NCBI GenBank assembly: GCA_964580455.1
Contig: CAZOKO010000061.1
Location: forward strand, 1 to 16,972
Length of the DNA: 16,972 nt
Source of the DNA: CAZOKO01 sp964580455
GTDB lineage: Bacteria; Desulfobacterota; WTBG01
Direction of reading: 5' to 3'
Each line of letters opens with the position of its first letter. The stretch's first letter is position 1. The notes under the pieces were generated by a model. The model was not told the origin of the DNA. It saw nothing but the letters and a program-made list of their open reading frames with translations, and did no database searches. Both the position numbers and the translations under genes were made by a program. Shown here one piece after another: positions 13,401 through 16,972 of this stretch.

Positions 13401-14292
13401 CAACCTTCCCACTATAATTTGAACCAAAAGCAGGATAATAGTATTCCACTCCTAATCGGGCATTGCTGGCTATGGCTTGAATTAAACCAGTGGGCTCACT
13501 ACCTTGCAAGATATGCATATTATAAGTGCCTTTAGGGCCACTATAAGGGTTACTGTCATCATCAAAATATATTTTCCCATCTTTGATTCCATAATAACAG
13601 GTACCACTATTACAAGTAGGTGACAGACTATCATCCTGTGGATTATTGTACTTCTTTCTAAATTTATAACAATAATTATCGTCTGGACCGGTATATATGG
13701 TACGGTCTTCTCCTTTTAGACAATCATTACTACCACAACTATCATATCTACCACCTACCAACACTTTTTTTGCCACATCCACCCTCCTAGTGGTCATCCA
13801 ATTGAGAAAGTTTCCATTCCAATCTCCACCGGCATCTGATTCAAAACGGTCGTTTTGATAAGCATATTGAGAGTCGGCATCAAAATATCCATAATAACTG
13901 GTATTTGAGTCATAATCATCATCAATGTGTGAATCGCCACTATCATCCCCGGGCGAATCAGGGTAGGCTGTACAGTGCATACTGGATGAACTGTCGATCA
14001 CAAATAGGACATTAGGCGTAACATCTGTGGAAGTAAAGACAGGGTAGCAGGTGTAATCCGTCATAATCTGAGCGTTTGCCGAGAATGGTAAAATAAATAC
14101 CAATAATAAAAGAGATAATATTATTTTCACAACCTGAAAATAATTTCCTAAGTCATTGCGAGCAAAGCGAAGCAATCTCATCTTAAGAATTTCAGTATCT
14201 CTTACCTGCTTTTTAGATTGCTTTGGGACTTCGTCCCTCGCAATGACACATTTATTGGATTTTGCATCCATTATAAAAAACAAATGTTTCAT
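10456..14292 (-). CDS. pilY1: Type IV pilus tip adhesin/assembly protein PilY1
   Basis: This 1278-aa exported protein is expected at the pilus tip with the minor pilins. The start at 14292 has a strong GGGAGG site. A 55-residue basic extension precedes the signal hydrophobic core (56-70), with cleavage after ANA (Ala74). Residues 16-47 of the extension are encoded by a palindromic repeat. A GTG at 14130 (residue 55) would give a normal signal peptide but has a poor ribosome site. The vWA-like domain covers about 93-520, with MIDAS DxSxS at 100-104 and VVMISDGQP at 378-385. The beta-propeller of the PilC/PilY1 family covers about 720-1278 (GDIVYSTPTVV, TYVGANDGMLHAFKAG, AYIPYNLLPHL, WGTILIGGMRLGGG). 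Ca-type acidic loops are abundant: DDDDGIPD (481-488), DADADGMAD (602-610), DIDDDGVVD (654-662), DFDGDTIVD (879-887) and the propeller loop DxNxNxNxD (995-1003). Many cysteines lie in 81-232. Confidence 0.95.
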   Translation of the reverse strand: MKHLFFIMDAKSNKCVIARDEVPKQSKKQVRDTEILKMRLLRFARNDLGNYFQVVKIILSLLLLVFILPFSANAQIMTDYTCYPVFTSTDVTPNVLFVIDSSSSMHCTAYPDSPGDDSGDSHIDDDYDSNTSYYGYFDADSQYAYQNDRFESDAGGDWNGNFLNWMTTRRVDVAKKVLVGGRYDSCGSNDCLKGEDRTIYTGPDDNYCYKFRKKYNNPQDDSLSPTCNSGTCYYGIKDGKIYFDDDSNPYSGPKGTYNMHILQGSEPTGLIQAIASNARLGVEYYYPAFGSNYSGKVDVPIKEKRTNTTEVINSIRNYEAGVDTPLCRALYTAIGYYKQDDSYKYSGRTDAFTTGVQEEDPFWYEDLGRYVRCGKNFVVMISDGQPVSDGGVSLVSDSNGNGSELDELALWTHKESQDLRTDNDLDGNQTLDVYMVFAFGQGGSLMKETAKNGGFIDKDDDNQPDGDMTAGNGDAGNEFDEDDDGIPDTYFEAEEGYELERELFEAMTEILKRASSGTAVSVLSTSSEGEGSLFQAFFKPAVYEGFREIKWVGYLNALWVDPYGNLREDTNDDGALIYDEDVIIRFAVDEETGDTEIARYHDADADGMADIIPPATEPAPYETVPLDELNPIWEAGEKLALRDVSERTIKTWIDIDDDGVVDAGEFIDFDTGSASTLRPFLDAADDTEAANIISFIRGESVTSYRDRNITVNSVEHVWKLGDIVYSTPTVVGKPMEKYNQYYSDVTYGQFFTEWEGRGVTTYVGANDGMLHAFKAGTFTEGDNPTTTDKEEHGWYSATEDPVTTEALGDERWAYIPYNLLPHLKWLADPDYTHVFYVDLKPKVSDVRIFTADADHPNGWGTILIGGMRLGGGEYPLIEDFDGDTIVDPQRTFRSAYFVLDITVPDSPVLLGEFTDANLAFTTSYPAIVRLEASEGFQNPEDDKWFTVVGSGPTDCDGNSDQNGYVFVVDLDSGQIVKTFQTSENNAFMASPITLDINLNYNVDGIYIGETYDDSGIWKGNMYRISSSTGGAGWTYQLNANSWVMTKLLSSTTPVTASATASIDEDDNIWIYFGSGRYYDNSDQTDTSTQYFYGIKEPCPYGGCDTSDPSADEVAPADLYDATSIVVLTNQEIVGATATTWDTFVDEVQAEDGWYINLDTGGERVLNRPSVLGGLVIFPTFIPDTDICNYGGTGKFYALYYETGTAYYKDVMGTETYGDDKKCLKSIDLGQGVTSEVGLHVGKKATGTGFIQQSTGAVEQIEVTPAFNIKSGIIGWKQY
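14152..14247. repeat. Palindromic repeat (GTCATTGCGAG type) read in frame inside pilY1
   Basis: The element starts GTCATTGCGAG (14152-14162) and ends CTCGCAATGAC (14237-14247), which are perfect inverted copies. The arms continue with AGCAATCT (14170-14177) and AGATTGCT (14215-14222). The element is 96 bp, exactly 32 codons, and on the minus strand it encodes CVIARDE...RLLRFARND of the PilY1 N-terminus. This repeat class, often mis-translated as 'IARDEAI..' peptides, is known to me from many environmental and host-associated bacterial genomes. No target-site duplication is clear. Confidence 0.8.
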
Positions 14293-14306
14293 TGTAAATA
14301 CCTCCC

Positions 14307-14870
14307 TTATTGATTTAAGTAAACTGCTCCTATCTTTGCAGTTGTGTTCCCTGATACCTCACCCTTAGCATTGATGTTGTAGTAAATCTTTACCCCGCCA
14401 TGGCTTCGATCAGCCCCGACACCCTCGTATCCCATAGCAAAGAGGAGTGAACCTCCAGCTCCGGATTTCCTTAACCTCCAGTCAACATCAATATCAAGGT
14501 CTTTTCCTAAAACTGTGGTCTCAATATCCGGGTTATTCTCAGTGGTGTCTATATCCTTATCGTTTAAGTCAGAATCACCTTCATAGTAATTCCTTACCTC
14601 ATTTAATAAGTTGCTCTCAAAGGTAACCCCCGGATAGTTTGATGGATTAATTTCTTCATTTAAGATCATCTCCTTCAAAATCTTCGTCGTGATAGGAGTC
14701 CCTGCATCGGCAACAAAAAATGCCTCTTTCCCAAAACGGTCATTTCTTGCGATATCCAATTCGACATTGGTTAACATGCTCGCAAGAGAGCCGACTACTA
14801 CCAGAGCCAAGGTAATAAAAACAGCTACTATAAGAACCATTCCTTCTTCCTTCCCCCATTTCTTGCCCAT
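14307..14870 (-). CDS. pilX: PilX-like minor pilin (type IV pilus tip complex)
   Basis: This 187-aa protein has a short basic leader (MGKKWGKEEG), then the hydrophobic N-terminal helix MVLIVAVFITLALVVVGSLA (11-30), then a helical stretch ARNDRFGKEAFFVADAG (41-57) that is characteristic of the PilX N-terminal family. Prepilin peptidase should cut after Gly10. Position +5 is Val rather than Glu, as is common for PilX/GspK-type pseudopilins. The C-terminal head is acidic and beta-rich (GDSDLNDKDIDTTENNPD; DLDIDVDWRLRKSGAGG). It has a perfect AAGGAGGT ribosome site (14874-14882) and is 14 bases from pilY1. In model systems this protein caps the minor-pilin complex that primes assembly and recruits PilY1. 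Confidence 0.88.
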   Translation of the reverse strand: MGKKWGKEEGMVLIVAVFITLALVVVGSLASMLTNVELDIARNDRFGKEAFFVADAGTPITTKILKEMILNEEINPSNYPGVTFESNLLNEVRNYYEGDSDLNDKDIDTTENNPDIETTVLGKDLDIDVDWRLRKSGAGGSLLFAMGYEGVGADRSHGGVKIYYNINAKGEVSGNTTAKIGAVYLNQ

Positions 14871-14903
14871 AACTACCTCCTTCTAAACAAATCCTAAATA
14901 AAT

Positions 14904-14947
14904 GAAACCACGAAGGCCACGAAGAAATGCGGTCTCTGCGGTGAAAA
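14904..14947. repeat. Scrap of dispersed intergenic repeats between pilW and pilX
   Basis: The 92-base gap between pilW and pilX holds CCACGAAGGCCACGAAGA (14908-14925) joined to TCTCTGCGGTGAAAA (14933-14947). Both words are halves of common intergenic repeats (…ACCACGAAGACACGAAG… and …CTCTGCGGTGAA…) that I know from environmental genomes. It is the widest gap in an otherwise tight operon and probably marks an old insertion or deletion. Confidence 0.45.
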
Positions 14948-14962
14948 TTTACAAAACCATTA

Positions 14963-15742
14963 TTACATATTTCGCAAACCAATATTTGAAGTCAGAATCC
15001 TCCTCCTGTAATGATCCCCCTGAATTGGGTGGGTATAATTTACATCTATATTAGCACTTCTCGCTGTTATATTAGCACCAACCTGCCTGATATATCCCCT
15101 CAGTGTGTTTGTGTTTAGGGCTCCATCCGCACCAAAATCCCAGGTCATCAATTCCCCCTGTTCATCTATTGAACCATCACCATCATCATCAATCCCGTTA
15201 GCCAATCCCTGAGTACTAGCCAATAGGGTATAGGTGAAAACAATATTCTCAATATCTTCTGCCACAATTTCGGGGCCTGTACTAGCATCCCAGCTAGTAG
15301 TTCCTGCATTCCACTTCCAAACTTCTCGAGTAAGAGTATCATTGCCAACATCCAGGGTATAGCGATTTGACTCGGTTATACCATCATCATCAATATCTGC
15401 TTGAAAGGTAACAGCACTGGCAGTAGCCTCTTCTATCGATTCACTCACACCATCAACAGTAAAAGGGGAACTGGGCAAAGTATCATTACTGGGAGATGCA
15501 TTATTTGGAGGAATACCCTCGGGAATATAACCTGCCATCCTGATCTCTTTAACCATATAATCAAGTCCCACTCTCACATTTTGCTGCATCACTGTTACAT
15601 TATCCTGAACAGAATAGCTTTTTTGCTGAGAATTAAACACATTATACATACCAGAGATAATCAGACCAAACATGGTAAGAGCCACCATCATCTCGATTAA
15701 TGTTACACCCCGTTCCTTATTTCTTTCCTTTAATACTTTCAT
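14963..15742 (-). CDS. pilW: PilW-like minor pilin
   Basis: This 259-aa prepilin-like protein starts at the ATG at 15742. A GTG one codon earlier is possible, but AAAGGG is best spaced for the ATG. The leader MKVLKERNKERG is cut after Gly12. The mature N-terminus is VTLIEMMVALTMFGLIISGM, with Glu at +5. The N-terminal helix continues through VMQQNVRVGLDYMVKEIRMAGY, a motif typical of PilW. The head domain carries two acidic Ca-type loops (DIDDDGITES around 116-125 and GIDDDGDGSIDE around 183-194). In Pseudomonas, PilV, PilW, PilX and FimU form the tip complex with PilY1, and the gene order here agrees. Spacing to pilV is 26 bases. Confidence 0.9.
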   Translation of the reverse strand: MKVLKERNKERGVTLIEMMVALTMFGLIISGMYNVFNSQQKSYSVQDNVTVMQQNVRVGLDYMVKEIRMAGYIPEGIPPNNASPSNDTLPSSPFTVDGVSESIEEATASAVTFQADIDDDGITESNRYTLDVGNDTLTREVWKWNAGTTSWDASTGPEIVAEDIENIVFTYTLLASTQGLANGIDDDGDGSIDEQGELMTWDFGADGALNTNTLRGYIRQVGANITARSANIDVNYTHPIQGDHYRRRILTSNIGLRNM

Positions 15743-15768
15743 CACTTAACCCTTTATCTAAAATAAGA

Positions 15769-16233
15769 TTATTTAACAGAGGAAACCGTAACTTTGTGAC
15801 CTGTCCAGGTAACTATGACGGCTATTGTTTTCATGCCGGTTGTTGGAACATTATCAGCTATGTTCCAGATGCGGGTATACGTGCCACCAGCACTGCCCTG
15901 TACATCAATATCTTCCTCTCTATGACCATCATCTGAATTAGCGTTATCACCAACCACACTGGAATCATCAACTGCATCCCGTAAATTCAGATCGTTTGAA
16001 GCATTATTATTCGCTAATTCGGGATCATTAAAATCAAGGCTGTTCAACTCTTCCATCTTATCCTGTGCCAGGGTCATGCCGGCAGTAAGGTTACTGGCAA
16101 TAGAATTCCCGTTAATACAGGCAATCTGCATGGTAGCAAGCCCGGCAAAGGCAATCGCCATCACACAAACAGCAACCAGTAATTCAACCAGGGTAAATCC
16201 CCTGCTATCTTTTAATTTGCTCAATTTCTTCAT
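15769..16233 (-). CDS. pilV: PilV-like minor pilin
   Basis: This 154-aa prepilin has the leader MKKLSKLKDSRG, which is cut after Gly12. The class III mature start is FTLVELLVAVCVMAIAFAGL, with Glu at +5. The following MQIACINGNSIASNLTAGMTLAQDKMEEL is typical of PilV, in which a helix with an Ala-x-x-K-(M/L)-E-E-L pattern precedes the head. The head is short, acidic and Asn/Asp-rich (about 66-110), ending in strands TRIWNIAD and KTIAVIVTWTGHKVTVSS. A good AAGGAGG site lies 12 bases upstream. It lies between the fimT/fimU-like gene and pilW, 27 and 26 bases away respectively, so all are one transcript. Confidence 0.9.
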   Translation of the reverse strand: MKKLSKLKDSRGFTLVELLVAVCVMAIAFAGLATMQIACINGNSIASNLTAGMTLAQDKMEELNSLDFNDPELANNNASNDLNLRDAVDDSSVVGDNANSDDGHREEDIDVQGSAGGTYTRIWNIADNVPTTGMKTIAVIVTWTGHKVTVSSVK

Positions 16234-16260
16234 CCCTTTACCGCCTCCTTAATAATAATG

Positions 16261-16851
16261 TTACCATCCTTTTATGGTTTGCACCCTGCCTGTTGCAGGT
16301 GTTAAAACAACCTTATATCCATCAACAGCACTTCCCAAAAAGACCTGTCCTGTACCTGAAGAACCATTAGGGTTGTATATAATCTGGGCGATACCTGAAG
16401 TTTTAGTACCACCGTTATCAGTTACCTGAACTATACCAACAGTGGGAGAGAGTTGCCTGCGATAAGGTTGATTAGTCCAGCTAGTTGAACCACTGCTGAG
16501 ATTCCCCTTCTGAAGAATATACTTCTGGGGACTTGCATCCAGATCAAATTCTATCGCATACTGCAAACCAGTTGAAGTTGCTTGCATTCTGGTCATTATC
16601 AGGCTGCTGGCAATGGTGCGGGTATCACCTCTCAGTCTATAATGAGGTAGTTCCTTATTGAAGGCCACCCCTCCTATACCTGCAACAATTGAGATGATGG
16701 CAATCACAATCATCAATTCAATAAGAGTAAAACCCACTAGGAAGTTTGAATGGGGGTTTAAATGCCAACTAAACTTATTGGCTATTTTACCTGGACATAA
16801 ATGGCAGATCTTTTTTTCTAACAGGGTGAACACATTTCGAGATAACTTCAT
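16261..16851 (-). CDS. fimT: GspH/FimT/FimU-like minor pilin with an unusually long leader
   Basis: The product is 196 aa from the ATG at 16851, which has AAGGAG nine bases upstream; a GTG at 16884 would add 11 residues. The prepilin cleavage site is LVG|FTLIELM, after Gly40, with Glu at +5. It is followed by the standard hydrophobic helix IVIAIISIVAGIGGVAF. The GspH-type head shows the usual pattern: LRGDTRTIASSLIMTRMQA (helix), then strands AIEFDLD, YILQKG, and a Gly-rich end with GYKVVLTPATGRVQT. The 40-residue leader is long compared with the usual 6-25. It holds a Cys-x-x-Cys pair (Cys16 and Cys19) and several basic residues. As first gene of the operon it corresponds to fimU/fimT of Pseudomonas. 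Confidence 0.88.
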   Translation of the reverse strand: MKLSRNVFTLLEKKICHLCPGKIANKFSWHLNPHSNFLVGFTLIELMIVIAIISIVAGIGGVAFNKELPHYRLRGDTRTIASSLIMTRMQATSTGLQYAIEFDLDASPQKYILQKGNLSSGSTSWTNQPYRRQLSPTVGIVQVTDNGGTKTSGIAQIIYNPNGSSGTGQVFLGSAVDGYKVVLTPATGRVQTIKGW

Positions 16852-16915
16852 TCCCTTAATCTCCTTTAGCCTCACAGAGTACACTTACGAGGGCTGCGTT
16901 TTGGTTTTGTTAATT

Positions 16916-16943
16916 AGCATAAATGCCTATTGACATAACTCAA
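16916..16943 (-). promoter_or_regulatory. Weak candidate promoter of the minor-pilin operon
   Basis: On the minus strand, TTGAGT (16938-16943) and TATGCT (16916-16921) are separated by 16 bases, each matching consensus at 4 of 6 positions. The start would be about 55 nt before the ATG at 16851. The window ends just beyond, so transcription may instead begin further upstream. No sigma54-type GG/GC pair was seen. Confidence 0.28.
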
Positions 16944-16972
16944 CATGGCTCACGTTGGACAAACCCAAGAGT

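Noticed and set aside
14835..14870. PilX lacking Glu at mature position 5 as a defect
   Set aside because: PilX/GspK-type pseudopilins commonly lack this Glu, so it is a family trait rather than a mutation.
1..16972. A hidden defence island, prophage or biosynthetic cluster
   Set aside because: No nuclease, toxin-antitoxin pair, integrase, phage structural gene, NRPS/PKS or RiPP-like locus is visible. Nearly all the coding space is explained by housekeeping, envelope and pilus genes.

Overview
The window looks like chromosomal DNA from an AT-leaning, free-living Gram-negative bacterium. It carries an OmpA-type peptidoglycan-binding lipoprotein, a second lipoprotein, and a type IV pilus minor-pilin/PilY1 operon, which together imply an outer membrane. 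A Rho-N/SAP-like lysine-rich protein is coupled to yqeY, and there is a decayed C-terminal domain of the CPAE..YGE...RLYYQWSP kind. I associate both with Desulfobacterota/Deltaproteobacteria, Nitrospirae and neighbouring candidate phyla. This placement comes from memory of the families, not from a search.

Layout from left to right: (1) 1-172 is non-coding, with two copies of a short GACTTGACCCC-type repeat. (2) 173-1286 (minus) holds an OmpA-family lipoprotein and an overlapping small exported protein behind a good sigma70-like promoter. (3) 1374-1622 (plus) is a decayed gene remnant. (4) 1848-3571 (plus) is a two-gene ABC-2 exporter (ATPase and permease, 4-nt overlap). It converges on (5) 3593-4455 (minus), a Rho-N-like protein and YqeY (4-nt overlap), with a shared hairpin at the convergence point. 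(6) 4736-8084 (minus) is galU followed by priA with an 11-nt overlap. (7) 8101-8270 is a MITE-like inverted-repeat element. (8) 8269-9213 (minus) is an Ig/cadherin-like lipoprotein with its own promoter. (9) 9385-9840 (minus) is a PilZ-domain protein. (10) 10026-16943 (minus) is one long operon, fimT/fimU-like - pilV - pilW - pilX - pilY1 - small exported protein, closed by a strong intrinsic terminator at 10026-10050.

The pilus operon is the functional core. Four minor (pseudo)pilins are expected to form the priming tip complex of a type IV pilus. PilY1 (vWA domain plus beta-propeller, with many Ca-type acidic loops) is expected to be the tip adhesin or mechanosensor. The order matches the Pseudomonas fimU-pilVWX-pilY1-pilY2 arrangement, and the last small gene sits where pilY2 would be. 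The PilZ protein next door has intact c-di-GMP-binding motifs and could link second-messenger signalling to surface behaviour, but it has its own promoter and the link is inferred from proximity only.

I see no clearly new defence, mobile or biosynthetic system. The most unusual features are repeat elements that touch genes. One is a 96-bp palindromic repeat, exactly 32 codons, read in frame through the N-terminal extension of pilY1. Another is a MITE-like element abutting the stop codon of a lipoprotein gene. Several other dispersed-repeat scraps lie in the gaps. OmpA also has a Cys in place of the canonical diaminopimelate-binding Asp.
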